Shown here piece after piece: positions 17,511 through 27,254 of a stretch of 64,000 nt of DNA. Position 1 is the first letter of the stretch, and each line of letters starts with the position of its first letter. The notes beneath the pieces are model-generated. The model made no database searches, was not told the DNA's origin, and saw nothing but the letters and a program-made list of their open reading frames with translations. The DNA lies in contig NZ_KE384431.1 in the NCBI RefSeq assembly GCF_000425665.1, positions 32,692 to 96,691 of the forward strand, written 5' to 3'. The DNA is from Gemella cuniculi DSM 15828 (GTDB lineage: Bacteria > Bacillota > Bacilli > Staphylococcales > Gemellaceae). A program made the translations under genes and the position numbers.

Positions 17511-18227
17511 ATGGCAGAGAGAGTTTTAATAATTGATGATGAAGAAAGAATTAGAAAGTTATTAGTAATGTATTTAGAAAAGGAAGGATATATTGTTGAT
17601 GAGGCAGATAATGGCCAAGATGGTTTAGAGCGTTTAAAATATATGGATTATTCTTGTGTGTTATTAGACGTTCATTTACCAATGTTAAATGGTAAGACAA
17701 TATTGACTGAACTTAGAAAAACAAAAGCTACTCCTGTCATAATTATGTCAGCACAAGCTGATGAGCAAAGTAGAGTTGAGGGCTTTGAACTAGGTGCTGA
17801 TGATTACGTCATAAAACCATTTAGTCCACGTGAGTTAATGCTTAGGATAAATGCTATTTTGCAGAGGACAAAAAGAAGTGTTTTCTATACACCAGAGTTA
17901 TATACAAAGGATGTATTAGTTTTCCCAGGATTGATAATAGATGTTAATTCTCACAAAGTTATTGTTGATGATACAGAAGTATTTTTAACACCAAAAGAAT
18001 TTGATTTACTTTTATTTTTAGCTAAATCTCCAGATAAGGCATTTAGAAGAAGTGAGATATTACGAACAGTGTGGGATTATGACTTTTATACAGATTTAAG
18101 AACTGTTGATACTCATATAAAAAGGGTAAGAAAAAAATTTGATAAAATTTCTCCGAAAGTGGCAAAAATGATTACGACTGTTTGGGGAATAGGTTATAAG
18201 TTTGATACTTCACAAAATAGCCTTTAA
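17511..18227 (+). CDS. OmpR-family response regulator, SrrA/ResD-like, without a neighbouring kinase
   Basis: 238 residues. The receiver domain has acidic pocket DDEE (9-12), phosphoacceptor Asp53 in LLDVHLP and Lys102 in VIKPFSPRE. The C-terminal winged helix has LTPKEFDLL and DLRTVDTHIKRVRKKF. The sequence and the place after rluB match S. aureus SrrA (respiratory response regulator). In staphylococci the kinase gene srrB follows; here murT comes 18 nt later, so the regulator is an orphan in this window. All phosphorylation residues are kept, so it probably still receives phosphate from a distant kinase or a small-molecule donor. Confidence 0.88.
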   Translation: MAERVLIIDDEERIRKLLVMYLEKEGYIVDEADNGQDGLERLKYMDYSCVLLDVHLPMLNGKTILTELRKTKATPVIIMSAQADEQSRVEGFELGADDYVIKPFSPRELMLRINAILQRTKRSVFYTPELYTKDVLVFPGLIIDVNSHKVIVDDTEVFLTPKEFDLLLFLAKSPDKAFRRSEILRTVWDYDFYTDLRTVDTHIKRVRKKFDKISPKVAKMITTVWGIGYKFDTSQNSL

Positions 18228-18245
18228 AAATAAAAAGGAGAATAT

Positions 18246-19547
18246 ATGCTAGCATTATATAAAAACTTAGCAAAATTAACTAGGGCAACTAGTAAATTGG
18301 TAGGTAAAAGAGGAACAGATCTGCCAGGAAAAATACTTAGAAAATTCGATGATAAAGTATTGATAAAATTAGCAAGACAATATGATGAAATTGTTTTTGT
18401 TACAGGTACTAATGGTAAGACTACTACTTCTAATTTGATAGGGCATACATTAAGAGAGGCTGGAACTAACTTTATTAATAATTTTGAAGGAGCAAATATG
18501 CTAGATGGAATTATTTCTACGTTTGCTATTCAATCGAAAAATGATACGAAGTTAGCTGTAATAGAAATAGATGAGGGTTCTATTCGTCGAGTTATGAAAT
18601 ACATCACACCTACCAAATTTGTAATAAATAATTTTTTTAGAGATCAAATAGATCGCTTTGGAGAAATTGACACCTTAATTGCAACTATTGGTGAACAATT
18701 AGAGGGGAAAAATATTCAATTAATTTTAAACAGTGATGATCCTTTTGTAACACGTTTATCAAAATATGGAAAAGATAATATTTATTTTGGGATAGCAAAG
18801 GATGCATATGATTTTTCTGACTATGGAATATCAGAATCGAAATTTTGTCCAAACTGTGGAACAGAACTTACATATGAACACATTCACTATAGCCAATTAG
18901 GTTTTTATGAATGTGAAAAATGTGGTTTTAAACATCAACAGTGCAATTATGAGGTAACTGGTGCAAAAGTAGAACCGTTTATCAAAATGAGTGTAAATAA
19001 TGAAGAAAGTTTTAATACGAATCTTGCAGGTGATTATAATATTTATAATTTAATAGCGGCGTATACATTGTTAAAACAACTCGGATTAGAGGATGAACAA
19101 ATTAAAAATGGTTTAGGCAGCTACACATCAAAAAATGGTCGTATGCAAAGTATAAAAATTTCTAAAAATACTACGTCATTACTAAATTTAGCAAAAAATC
19201 CAGCAGGACTTAATGCATCATTAGCTATTGGAAATTCTATAAAAGATGAAATAAATTATTTGTTAGTTCTTAATGACAATGGTGCAGATGGTTTTGATAT
19301 TTCTTGGATTTGGGATACAGATTTTAATATTTTAGCAAATCAAAATATTAAAAATATTATTTGTTCAGGTAAACGTGCTAAAGAGCTCGCACTTCGACTG
19401 AAATACAGTGAAGTAGATGCAAATGTTATTGTATTAGAAAGTATAAATCATGCAGTTTCTGCCTTAAAAAAATATGAAGAAAAATATGCAATAGTAATAC
19501 CTAATTATACAGCATTGGCAGAAACACAAAAAGAATTGGAGAATTAG
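18246..19547 (+). CDS. murT: Lipid II isoglutaminyl synthase subunit MurT
   Basis: 433 residues. Mur-ligase central domain with ATP site TGTNGKTTTSN (53-63), an inserted Cys4 zinc ribbon (C201, C204, C223, C226) and the C-terminal DUF1727 domain. MurT activates the alpha-carboxylate of D-Glu in the lipid II stem peptide, and GatD supplies ammonia to make D-isoglutamine. AAGGAG precedes the ATG. The partner gene starts 5 nt downstream. Confidence 0.95.
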   Translation: MLALYKNLAKLTRATSKLVGKRGTDLPGKILRKFDDKVLIKLARQYDEIVFVTGTNGKTTTSNLIGHTLREAGTNFINNFEGANMLDGIISTFAIQSKNDTKLAVIEIDEGSIRRVMKYITPTKFVINNFFRDQIDRFGEIDTLIATIGEQLEGKNIQLILNSDDPFVTRLSKYGKDNIYFGIAKDAYDFSDYGISESKFCPNCGTELTYEHIHYSQLGFYECEKCGFKHQQCNYEVTGAKVEPFIKMSVNNEESFNTNLAGDYNIYNLIAAYTLLKQLGLEDEQIKNGLGSYTSKNGRMQSIKISKNTTSLLNLAKNPAGLNASLAIGNSIKDEINYLLVLNDNGADGFDISWIWDTDFNILANQNIKNIICSGKRAKELALRLKYSEVDANVIVLESINHAVSALKKYEEKYAIVIPNYTALAETQKELEN

Positions 19548-19551
19548 TTGT

Positions 19552-20280
19552 ATGGAATTAAAATTATATCATTTTATGCCAGATAAACTAAATTTATATG
19601 GTGATATTGGAAATGTTATCGCATTAAAAAAAAGATGTGAATGGCGTGGTATAGATTTAAAAGTGGAAAATATCACTTCAACTGATGGAATAAAATTATC
19701 TAATTGTGATATGTTTTTTATTGGAGGTGGTTCTGATAGAGAACAATCTATTGCAACCGAAGAATTTAGTAAAATAAAAAGTGAATTTAAATCAGCGATA
19801 GAAAATGGCATTCCAGCCTTAACTATTTGTGGTGGTTATCAATTTTTAGGTGAGTACTATAAAACTATTGATGGAGAAAAATTAGCTGGATTAAATATTC
19901 TAGATTTTTATACTGAATCAAAAAAAGATGCACCACGTTTGATTGGAAATATACTAGTAGAATCTGAAAAATTTGGAAGCATAGTAGGTTTTGAAAATCA
20001 TGGTGGAAGAACTTATCATAATTATGAGACATTAGGTAATGTGATAGTTGGTTTTGGAAATAACGACGATGATAAAAAAGAAGGGCTTCTTTATAATAAC
20101 TTAATTGGAACTTATCTCCATGGGCCGATTTTACCTAAAAATCCTAATGTTACAGACTATTTAATAAAAGCAGCATTGGATAATAAATATGGTAGTTATG
20201 AATTTTTATCACTAGATAATACAATAGAACTTAACGCTAATAATCATATGGTTGAAATGTTAAAAAGTACAAAAAGATAA
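19552..20280 (+). CDS. gatD: Lipid II isoglutaminyl synthase glutaminase subunit GatD
   Basis: 242 residues, class I glutaminase-like (CobB/CobQ-type) fold. The nucleophile Cys93 is in TICGGYQFLG and catalytic His190 in GTYLHGPILP. It hydrolyses glutamine and channels ammonia to MurT for peptidoglycan amidation, which matters for cross-linking and lysozyme resistance. It ends the xerD-like/scp/murT operon; a strong terminator follows at 20439. Confidence 0.95.
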   Translation: MELKLYHFMPDKLNLYGDIGNVIALKKRCEWRGIDLKVENITSTDGIKLSNCDMFFIGGGSDREQSIATEEFSKIKSEFKSAIENGIPALTICGGYQFLGEYYKTIDGEKLAGLNILDFYTESKKDAPRLIGNILVESEKFGSIVGFENHGGRTYHNYETLGNVIVGFGNNDDDKKEGLLYNNLIGTYLHGPILPKNPNVTDYLIKAALDNKYGSYEFLSLDNTIELNANNHMVEMLKSTKR

Positions 20281-20438
20281 AATGGTTAGTAGAATAAATA
20301 GAAGGTATATTCTTACTCATAATAGTAAGAGTGAGATAATATTTTATATTATAATTGCATTTTATATTAGAAAAGATAAAATTTTTATTTAAAATTATAA
20401 TCTTAATGTTTTTACTTAGATAGGAAATCAAAAAATGA

Positions 20439-20490
20439 AAAATAGAATTAGAATAGGAAATTTATAAATTTTCTATTCTAATTCTATTTT
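20439..20490. terminator. Strong bidirectional terminator between gatD and the aminotransferase gene
   Basis: AAAATAGAATTAGAATAG (20439-20456) pairs perfectly with its complement at 20473-20490, with AAATT/AATTT extending inward. A- and T-rich flanks suit both directions. A smaller hairpin, TCTTACT/AGTAAGA, lies at 20311-20330. Confidence 0.9.
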
Positions 20491-20495
20491 ATTCT

Positions 20496-21740
20496 CTATT
20501 TAAATTCTTTTATACATAGTTTAAAATTACTAATTAATTTTGGAATTAATTCATTGTCTAAACAAGAGAAAGCTATTCTAATATGTTCATTGTCCATTGA
20601 ATAGACTCCATATTTATACTCGTGTAAAAATTTCAATCTAAATTTATGAGCATCTATTTCTTTTGGCATTTTTATTGTGAAGAAGTATCCAGAGTTAAAT
20701 GGTAAAATCGTAACATCATCTTCGAGATTTTGTTCTTTAATAGATTGTTTTAAGATTCTATATCTTTCTTTAATAAGATTATCATTTTCCTTTTTTTGAA
20801 GAAGTACATTTTTATTTTTCAAAAGTTTTAGTGAAATTTGTTGTGAAAGATTCGCAGGTGATGAAGTAGTACTTCTCAGGTAGCCTTGTGTTTTTTCTAA
20901 AATTATATTCCGTAATTCATTATCCTTTACATAATAAGTAATGAAACCAACACGAAGTCCCCAACCGTAATATTCTTTAGTAATGCCATCTAATTTTACT
21001 ACTAAACAATTTTTATTGTCAGCAAGTTTATATGTTGCACTCAATGTTGGAGTCTTATGATTTTCTTGAAAGAACAAGCCAAAATATGCGTCATCAGCAA
21101 TAGTTATTATATTTTTTTGTGGATTATTTTTGGCAAAACCATCAATAATATCAACTAGTTTGTTAAGTTCATTATTTGACGGTGTATATCCTGTTGGATT
21201 GTTTGGAAAATTTAAAATTATTGATATTTTATTTTCTTTAATACTATTTAGTGTTTCTTTAAAATTTTCCAAATTAAAATTATTTTTATTATCAAATTGA
21301 TTGTATTTATAAATTTGATTATTAAGTTTTATTGAGTATATTTGTGAATAATTTTGCCAAAATAAATTTGATAACAAGAGTGCATCATCTTTTTCAGTGA
21401 AAAGATTAGCAGCTATATCAATTCCTTGAGTTATACCAGTGGTTACCATTGGTAATGATAAGTAAGATGAGTTTATCGCTTTGTTATCACTTAAAATTTT
21501 TTCTTTCCATAATTCTCTTAATTCAAGCAGTCCAGGTGTAGGAGAATATGGGAGATAATCAAAATGATTTACTTCTTTAATTATATTATTTATTTCTGGA
21601 AGAGCTATAGCTTTTTTATTTTTAGTAGCGATACCTATTGTTGCATTTATTGCACCTTCCACAGCAGCAGTTTCTTTAGATTGAATTAAAACATCTTTGG
21701 GAAGTATAATATTTTCACCTAATTTTGAAAAAAATGACAT
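20496..21740 (-). CDS. Class I/II PLP-dependent aminotransferase
   Basis: 414 residues. Fold-type I motifs are present: NFPNNPTG (178-185), the pyridoxal Asp216 in DDAYFG, the Schiff-base Lys255 in DGITKEYYGWG and the substrate Arg263 in GLRVGF. It transfers amino groups between amino and keto acids. The amino acid specificity cannot be told, although the overall form is nearer aspartate/aromatic aminotransferases. AGGAGG precedes the ATG. Single gene, convergent with gatD and divergent from the CPBP gene. Confidence 0.85.
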   Translation of the reverse strand: MSFFSKLGENIILPKDVLIQSKETAAVEGAINATIGIATKNKKAIALPEINNIIKEVNHFDYLPYSPTPGLLELRELWKEKILSDNKAINSSYLSLPMVTTGITQGIDIAANLFTEKDDALLLSNLFWQNYSQIYSIKLNNQIYKYNQFDNKNNFNLENFKETLNSIKENKISIILNFPNNPTGYTPSNNELNKLVDIIDGFAKNNPQKNIITIADDAYFGLFFQENHKTPTLSATYKLADNKNCLVVKLDGITKEYYGWGLRVGFITYYVKDNELRNIILEKTQGYLRSTTSSPANLSQQISLKLLKNKNVLLQKKENDNLIKERYRILKQSIKEQNLEDDVTILPFNSGYFFTIKMPKEIDAHKFRLKFLHEYKYGVYSMDNEHIRIAFSCLDNELIPKLISNFKLCIKEFK

Positions 21741-21770
21741 TGTTATTCCTCCTGAATTTTTATACTAATA

Positions 21771-21779
21771 ATTATATCA
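21771..21779 (-). promoter_or_regulatory. Extended -10 promoter for the aminotransferase gene
   Basis: On the minus strand TG-A-TATAAT ends at 21771, about 30 nt upstream of the start codon. No convincing -35 was seen. Confidence 0.5.
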
Positions 21780-21827
21780 TGGAATAATAATCTGTAAAAG
21801 AAAAATTTATGATAAAATAAAACAATG

Positions 21828-21856
21828 TTGACAGCGTGCTTGGAATGGAATAAAAT
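21828..21856 (+). promoter_or_regulatory. Sigma-A promoter for the CPBP protease gene
   Basis: TTGACA (21828-21833), exactly 17 bp, TAAAAT (21851-21856). Confidence 0.8.
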
Positions 21857-21883
21857 GTTAATGATATCAATTTTGGAGGAATT

Positions 21884-22738
21884 ATGAACAGTTTAGAATT
21901 ATTGAAAAAAAATAAACCTAAAGTTTGGTGGAGTGCAATATTAGTAGTTATTACATATTTATTTGTACAAGGGATTTCTTGGGATTATTTTGTAAAGATT
22001 TTTGTTAAAGATAATACCATTGGTAATTTGTTGTCATTTATTATTGGTTTATTATTTATATTATTGTGGGTTAAATATGTAGAAAAAAATAAATTTTTAA
22101 CACTTGGGTTTCAAAAGAAAGATATTATAAAAAATTACATTTTGGGTTTAACATTCGCTGCTGTAGTTTCTGTAACAATTATAGTTATAATTTTGTTTTT
22201 TGATGGTTTTGGTTTTAAGTTATCAAATAATAGAAATTATACTATGATAATTATTTTAATAATATTATTTTTAATTCAAGGATTAACAGAAGAAGTAGTA
22301 TTTCGTGGATATTTAATGAATAGAATTGCAAGTGCAAAAGGAAAATGGTGGGGTGTTATTGTAAATTCTATCTTCTTTACAGTATTTCATGCTGCTAATA
22401 CAGGAATGACTTACATTGCTTCACTAAATATTTTTATAGCAAGCTTTATGCTATCGTTATTATTTTGGTATACGGATAATATTTGGTTAGTAGGTGCATT
22501 TCATGGTGCATGGAATTTTATTGTTGGTGTTATATTTGGAATAAATATTAGTGGTATAAGACTTTCATATACACTTTTAGATGCTGAGCTTAATTCGAAT
22601 AAAAATTTATATAATGGAAGTGTATTTGGAATTGAAGGGAGTGTAATTATGACGGTAATGTATGTTATACTTTGTATAATTATTTACATGGGACTTTATG
22701 TTCAGATGTTTAAGAGAATAGCGAAAAAAAATAAGTAG
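21884..22738 (+). CDS. CPBP-family intramembrane glutamic-type protease
   Basis: 284 residues, about eight hydrophobic segments. The CAAX/Abi motifs are EEVVFRGY (Glu136, Glu137, Arg141), FHAANTG (His169) and GAFHGAWNF (His207). Members cleave membrane substrates; in Gram-positive bacteria some process peptides or give bacteriocin immunity. No bacteriocin gene is adjacent. GGAGG precedes the ATG; the gene has its own promoter and terminator. Confidence 0.9.
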   Translation: MNSLELLKKNKPKVWWSAILVVITYLFVQGISWDYFVKIFVKDNTIGNLLSFIIGLLFILLWVKYVEKNKFLTLGFQKKDIIKNYILGLTFAAVVSVTIIVIILFFDGFGFKLSNNRNYTMIIILIILFLIQGLTEEVVFRGYLMNRIASAKGKWWGVIVNSIFFTVFHAANTGMTYIASLNIFIASFMLSLLFWYTDNIWLVGAFHGAWNFIVGVIFGINISGIRLSYTLLDAELNSNKNLYNGSVFGIEGSVIMTVMYVILCIIIYMGLYVQMFKRIAKKNK

Positions 22739-22744
22739 AAATTG

Positions 22745-22783
22745 ACTAAGATACTAAATTTTAAGTTTTGTATCTTAGTTTTC
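22745..22783 (+). terminator. Intrinsic terminator after the CPBP gene
   Basis: ACTAAGATAC (22745-22754) pairs with GTATCTTAGT (22770-22779), a 10-bp perfect stem, followed by TTTTC. Confidence 0.9.
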
Positions 22784-22863
22784 ATTATCAAAAGAAATTA
22801 TTGATATCAAATATTAAAAAAATGTATTTTTGTGAGGAATGTTTGTTGTTCTTTGCTAGAAAA

Positions 22864-22907
22864 AAAAGCCTAAATATGATATAATGGGGTGTATCTTTTT
22901 GGGCTTT
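22864..22907 (+). promoter_or_regulatory. clpX promoter with surrounding inverted repeat
   Basis: Extended -10 TG-A-TATAAT at 22876-22884. AAAGCCTAAA (22864-22873) and TTTGGGCTTT (22897-22906) form a 10-bp inverted repeat with one G-T pair that brackets the -10 and the expected start site. No CtsR-type GGTCAAA repeat is present. Confidence 0.55.
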
Positions 22908-22973
22908 ATGTTACAATGATAATGAAAAGATAATAAGATATAAAGATAAAGTTCAAGATTGTGAGGTGTAATT

Positions 22974-24185
22974 ATGGAACATGAAGTTAAAGGAATAGAG
23001 TGTTCTTTTTGTGGAAAGTCATCAAACGAAGTTTTTAAGATGATAGCAGGTAATGATGTTTTTATCTGCGATGAATGCGTTGAACTATGTTCAGAAATTA
23101 TTGAAGAGGAAATTGGCTACCAAAATGCAATGAATAAACCAAATTTTAAATTATTGAAACCTCATGAAATAATGAAACATTTAAATGAATATGTAATAAG
23201 CCAAGATAAAGCAAAAAAATCTGTTGCAGTAGCAGTATATAATCATTATAAAAGAATAAATGCTAAACAAAATGGTGAAAATATTGAACTTCAAAAAAGC
23301 AATATTGCTTTGATAGGTAGTACTGGATCTGGTAAGACTTTAATAGCACAAACTTTAGCAAAAATGCTTGATGTACCATTCGCTATTTCTGATGCAACAA
23401 CTCTTACAGAAGCAGGGTATGTAGGAGAAGACGTTGAGAATATTTTGCTTCGACTTATTCAAAATGCAGATTATGATATAGAAAGAGCAGAAAAGGGAAT
23501 TATATATATAGATGAAATAGACAAAATCGCCAAGAAAGGCGAGAATGTCTCCATAACAAGAGATGTTTCAGGAGAAGGTGTTCAACAAGCCTTGTTAAAG
23601 ATTTTAGAAGGTACAGTGGCAAGTGTCCCTCCACAAGGTGGTCGAAAACATCCTGGCGAAGAAATGATAAAAATAAATACTAAAGATATTTTATTTATTA
23701 TTGGTGGAGCATTTTCAGGAATTGAAGAAATTATAAAACGACGTCTTGGGGAAAGGATAATTGGTTTTTCTAAGAGTGATGAATTAAAAAATGATGAAGA
23801 TATCATTTCGAAAGTAAAGCATGAAGATTTAGTGAAATTTGGAATTATTCCAGAATTTATAGGTCGTATCCCAGTGGTTTGTTATTTAGAAGAACTGGAT
23901 GAAAATGATCTAGTGAGAGTATTAACTGAACCAAAAAATTCTGTAATTAAACAATATGAATATTTATTTGAACTAGATGGAGTGAAGTTAATTTTTGAAG
24001 ATGAGGCTTTAAAAGAAATTGCAAGAGAATCCATAAAACGCAAAACAGGAGCAAGAGGATTACGCTCAATAATAGAAGAATTACTTCTTGACGTTATGTA
24101 TGATATTCCTAGTGCAAAAAATGTAAAAAAATGTACTATAACGTACGATAATGTTATTAATAAAACTAAACCATTATTAAAATAA
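22974..24185 (+). CDS. clpX: ATP-dependent protease ATPase subunit ClpX
   Basis: 403 residues. The N-terminal zinc-binding domain uses C10, C13, C32 and C35. The AAA+ domain has Walker A GSTGSGKT (115-122) and Walker B with IDEIDKI. A C-terminal sensor-2 region GARGLR follows. ClpX unfolds substrates for ClpP; clpP is not in this window. GAGG precedes the ATG. It is first of the clpX-lon-engB run also found in Bacillus, but without lonB. Confidence 0.97.
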   Translation: MEHEVKGIECSFCGKSSNEVFKMIAGNDVFICDECVELCSEIIEEEIGYQNAMNKPNFKLLKPHEIMKHLNEYVISQDKAKKSVAVAVYNHYKRINAKQNGENIELQKSNIALIGSTGSGKTLIAQTLAKMLDVPFAISDATTLTEAGYVGEDVENILLRLIQNADYDIERAEKGIIYIDEIDKIAKKGENVSITRDVSGEGVQQALLKILEGTVASVPPQGGRKHPGEEMIKINTKDILFIIGGAFSGIEEIIKRRLGERIIGFSKSDELKNDEDIISKVKHEDLVKFGIIPEFIGRIPVVCYLEELDENDLVRVLTEPKNSVIKQYEYLFELDGVKLIFEDEALKEIARESIKRKTGARGLRSIIEELLLDVMYDIPSAKNVKKCTITYDNVINKTKPLLK

Positions 24186-24207
24186 TTAGGTTAGAGAGGA
24201 GTTCGTT

Positions 24208-26508
24208 TTGACAAAATATTATTTATTAGAAAATAGAGATTTATTCTTTCCAACTAATACTTATACAATTGATGTGACGGACAAAAAATTTTTGAAAGCA
24301 ATTAATGGAGTAAAAAGAGAAAAAATTTCGGTTTTTGTAACTAGTAAAAGAAAACTTATAGATGCCTATGATGAAGAGTTTTCTGAAGATGATATGTTTG
24401 ATAGCCAAGGATTTAATGTGTTTTTTGGGACATATGGACAGCTTTCAATAGATAAAAAAAATAATAAATATGAATATCACTGCTATGGAGTTGCAGAGGT
24501 AAAAAGTGGGGTTTATAGTGATAATCAAGTTGAATATTTGGATATTACGGTAAAAGAAACTATTGATAATGGATTTGATAAAGAAACAGTTTTAAACCAA
24601 CTAAAAGAAAATTTTGAGAAATATTTGGAAAGAGAACATTTCGAGATTGACTACTATAAAACGGATAATTTAGAAAAATTTATTAATAAGAATATAAAAT
24701 ACTTCCCTCTTGATAAACTATTAAAGAAAAGAGCTTTATATTTATTAGACTTGGAGAAAAAAGCTATATTTCTTAATAGAAGTTTAGAGGCATTTTTAGT
24801 GGGAAGTGGCTATAAACGTGAAATAGATAATAAAGTAAGAGAAAATCTTGATAATCAACAAAAAGAATATTTTTTACGTGAACAAATGAAGGTCGTTCAA
24901 GATGAATTAAAACAGATTTCTCCTGAAGATGATGATATAGAAAAACTTCGTAAACAAATTTTGGAAATAAATTTGTCAGAAGAGGATAAGAATGTTTTAT
25001 TGAAAGAGATTGATAGATTGGAGAAAACTCCGATCATGAGTCCAGAACACTCTATTATAAGAACATATTTAGACACAGTAGTAGCTCTTCCTTGGAATAC
25101 GTTAACTCCAGATGCTCTTGATATAAAAAATGCGGAGAAGATTCTGAATGACGATCATTATGGGTTAGAAAAAATAAAAGAAAGAATTTTAGAGTTTCTT
25201 GCTGTAAAAAAATTGAGAGAAGATATGAAATCACCAATCCTTTGTTTATCTGGACCTCCTGGAGTAGGGAAAAGTTCATTAGCAAAATCTATTGCAAGTG
25301 CAATGGGGAGAAGTTTTATCCGTATTTCTCTTGGAGGAGTTCGTGATGAAGCTGAAATCAGAGGACATAGAAGAACATATTTAGGAGCACTTCCTGGAAA
25401 AATTATTCAATCATTAAAGAAAATTAAAACAAAAAATCCTGTTATTCTACTTGATGAGATAGATAAAATGGCTTCTGATATAAAGGGTGACCCAGCAGCA
25501 GCTATGCTTGAAGTGATAGATCCAGCACAAAATAATGAATTTATAGATCATTATTTAGATATTCCTTTTGATTTATCGAAAGTGCTATTTATTGCAACTG
25601 CAAATAATCTTGGGATGATCCCTGCTCCACTTCGTGATAGGATGGAAGTTATTGAATTAGAATCATATACTGTAAAAGAAAAAGAAAATATCGCAGTTAG
25701 ATATTTAATACCAAAACAAATTAAGGAAAATGGTTTAAAAGGAGTTAATATTTCATTTTCTAAACAAGCTATCAACAAAATAATAAATGGTTATACTTAT
25801 GAAGCTGGTGTTAGGAATTTAGATAGAGTTATTGCATCTATATGCCGAAAAGCAGCACTTCAAATTTTAAAAGGTGAAGAAAAAGTTAAAGTTGGTATAA
25901 ATAATCTTGAATCATTTATTGGACCAGAAAAATATAGTATGAAAGATAAAAACTCTACACCTGAAATAGGGTTGGTAAATGGACTAGCTTATACTTCTGT
26001 TGGTGGTGATACTTTGGAAATTGAAACTAGTATTTCACGTGGGAATGGTAAGATTATTTTAACTGGAAAACTTGGAGATGTAATGAAGGAATCAGCACAA
26101 ATGGCGATTTCATATTTAAGATCTAATGCAGAAGAATTAAAATTAAATAAAATTAATTTTTCTGAAATAGATATTCATCTTCATGTTCCAGAAGGTGCAA
26201 TTCCAAAAGATGGTCCTTCTGCAGGTATTACGATAACAACTTCAGTTTATTCTGCACTTACCAAAAAAGTCGTAGATAATAATATTGCTATGACTGGAGA
26301 AATGACATTACATGGGAAAGTTCTTCCTATAGGTGGAGTAAAAGAAAAAATCTTAAGTTCGGAAAAAATGAATATTAATACTATAATCATTCCAACTAAA
26401 AATAAAAAAGATTTAGTAGATATTCCAAAAGAAATTTTGGAGAAATTAACTATTCATTCTGTAGATAATATTAAACAAGTATTCAATATAGTATTTGGAG
26501 AAATATAA
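24208..26508 (+). CDS. lon: ATP-dependent serine protease Lon
   Basis: 766 residues. The order is N-terminal substrate-binding domain (to about 200), coiled coil, AAA+ with GPPGVGKSSLA, and C-terminal protease domain with catalytic Ser in PKDGPSAGIT and Lys downstream. The start is TTG at 24208, preceded by GAGGAG. The stop shares a base with the engB start (TAATG). It degrades misfolded and regulatory proteins. Confidence 0.96.
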   Translation: MTKYYLLENRDLFFPTNTYTIDVTDKKFLKAINGVKREKISVFVTSKRKLIDAYDEEFSEDDMFDSQGFNVFFGTYGQLSIDKKNNKYEYHCYGVAEVKSGVYSDNQVEYLDITVKETIDNGFDKETVLNQLKENFEKYLEREHFEIDYYKTDNLEKFINKNIKYFPLDKLLKKRALYLLDLEKKAIFLNRSLEAFLVGSGYKREIDNKVRENLDNQQKEYFLREQMKVVQDELKQISPEDDDIEKLRKQILEINLSEEDKNVLLKEIDRLEKTPIMSPEHSIIRTYLDTVVALPWNTLTPDALDIKNAEKILNDDHYGLEKIKERILEFLAVKKLREDMKSPILCLSGPPGVGKSSLAKSIASAMGRSFIRISLGGVRDEAEIRGHRRTYLGALPGKIIQSLKKIKTKNPVILLDEIDKMASDIKGDPAAAMLEVIDPAQNNEFIDHYLDIPFDLSKVLFIATANNLGMIPAPLRDRMEVIELESYTVKEKENIAVRYLIPKQIKENGLKGVNISFSKQAINKIINGYTYEAGVRNLDRVIASICRKAALQILKGEEKVKVGINNLESFIGPEKYSMKDKNSTPEIGLVNGLAYTSVGGDTLEIETSISRGNGKIILTGKLGDVMKESAQMAISYLRSNAEELKLNKINFSEIDIHLHVPEGAIPKDGPSAGITITTSVYSALTKKVVDNNIAMTGEMTLHGKVLPIGGVKEKILSSEKMNINTIIIPTKNKKDLVDIPKEILEKLTIHSVDNIKQVFNIVFGEI

Positions 26509-27104
26509 TGAAAAAGTTAAATACACATAATGTAGATTTATTAATAAGTGCAGTATCAAAAAAACAATATCCAGAGCACACAAAACCAGAAGTAGCAATG
26601 TGTGGGCGTTCAAATGTTGGAAAATCATCGTTTATTAATACAATTTTAGAAAGAAAAAATTATGCACGAGTTTCTTCAAAACCTGGGAAAACTCGCACAC
26701 TTAATTTTTTTAATGTAGATGAAAAAGTCGTTTTAGTTGATGTCCCAGGATATGGATATGCCAAGTTATCAAAAAGTGAAAAAGAAAAATTATATGATAT
26801 GATTGTTGAGTACTTTACTAATAGTGAGAATTTAGGTTTTGTTTTACATCTTATGGACAGTAGACACAAACCATCACAAGATGATATTGAAATGAATGAG
26901 TTTCTGAATTATTATGAAATTCCATTTGTTGTTGTACTCACAAAAATTGATAAAATATCTAAAAATGAATTAGCAAAAAATACAGCAAAAATCAAAAAAG
27001 AATTAGATCTAACCAATAACATGGCGATTATTCCGTTTTCTTCGGTAACAAAGATAGGAAAAGAAAAAATATTAGCAGAAATCGAAAAGGTATTAGAAGA
27101 TTAA
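26508..27104 (+). CDS. engB: Ribosome biogenesis GTPase EngB/YsxC
   Basis: 198 residues. GTPase motifs: G1 GRSNVGKSS, G3 DVPGYG, G4 TKIDK and G5-like FSS. YsxC acts in late 50S assembly and is essential in Bacillus and Staphylococcus. It overlaps lon by one base, so its translation is coupled to Lon. A terminator follows. Confidence 0.95.
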   Translation: MKKLNTHNVDLLISAVSKKQYPEHTKPEVAMCGRSNVGKSSFINTILERKNYARVSSKPGKTRTLNFFNVDEKVVLVDVPGYGYAKLSKSEKEKLYDMIVEYFTNSENLGFVLHLMDSRHKPSQDDIEMNEFLNYYEIPFVVVLTKIDKISKNELAKNTAKIKKELDLTNNMAIIPFSSVTKIGKEKILAEIEKVLED

Positions 27105-27109
27105 GATTG

Positions 27110-27160
27110 TGAGATTGAAGTAATTTGAAGCAACTCAAAATTATTTCAGTCTCATTTCTA
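27110..27160 (+). terminator. Intrinsic terminator of the clpX-lon-engB operon
   Basis: TGAGATTGAAGTAATTT (27110-27126) pairs with its near complement at 27138-27154 (17 bp, two G-T or mismatch positions), followed by TTTCTATT. Confidence 0.85.
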
Positions 27161-27217
27161 TTAAATATTTTTTATTTACAGACATGTGAAAATTATTTAT
27201 ATAACTAATTCTAAGGA

Positions 27218-27237
27218 GTCAACAAAAAAAGTTGACA
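27218..27237 (+). promoter_or_regulatory. Palindromic element upstream of rpsP, shared with rpmE2
   Basis: GTCAAC (27218-27223), seven A, then GTTGAC (27231-27236) followed by A. The TTGACA begins 23 bp upstream of the -35 box. A near-identical element is at 30644-30664 with the same 23-bp offset. It may be an operator or an A-tract upstream activating element. Confidence 0.55.
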
Positions 27238-27254
27238 TTTTTATTGAAAAAGTA

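Noticed and set aside
22786-22973. CtsR control of clpX
   Set aside because: No tandem GGTCAAA repeat in the upstream region.
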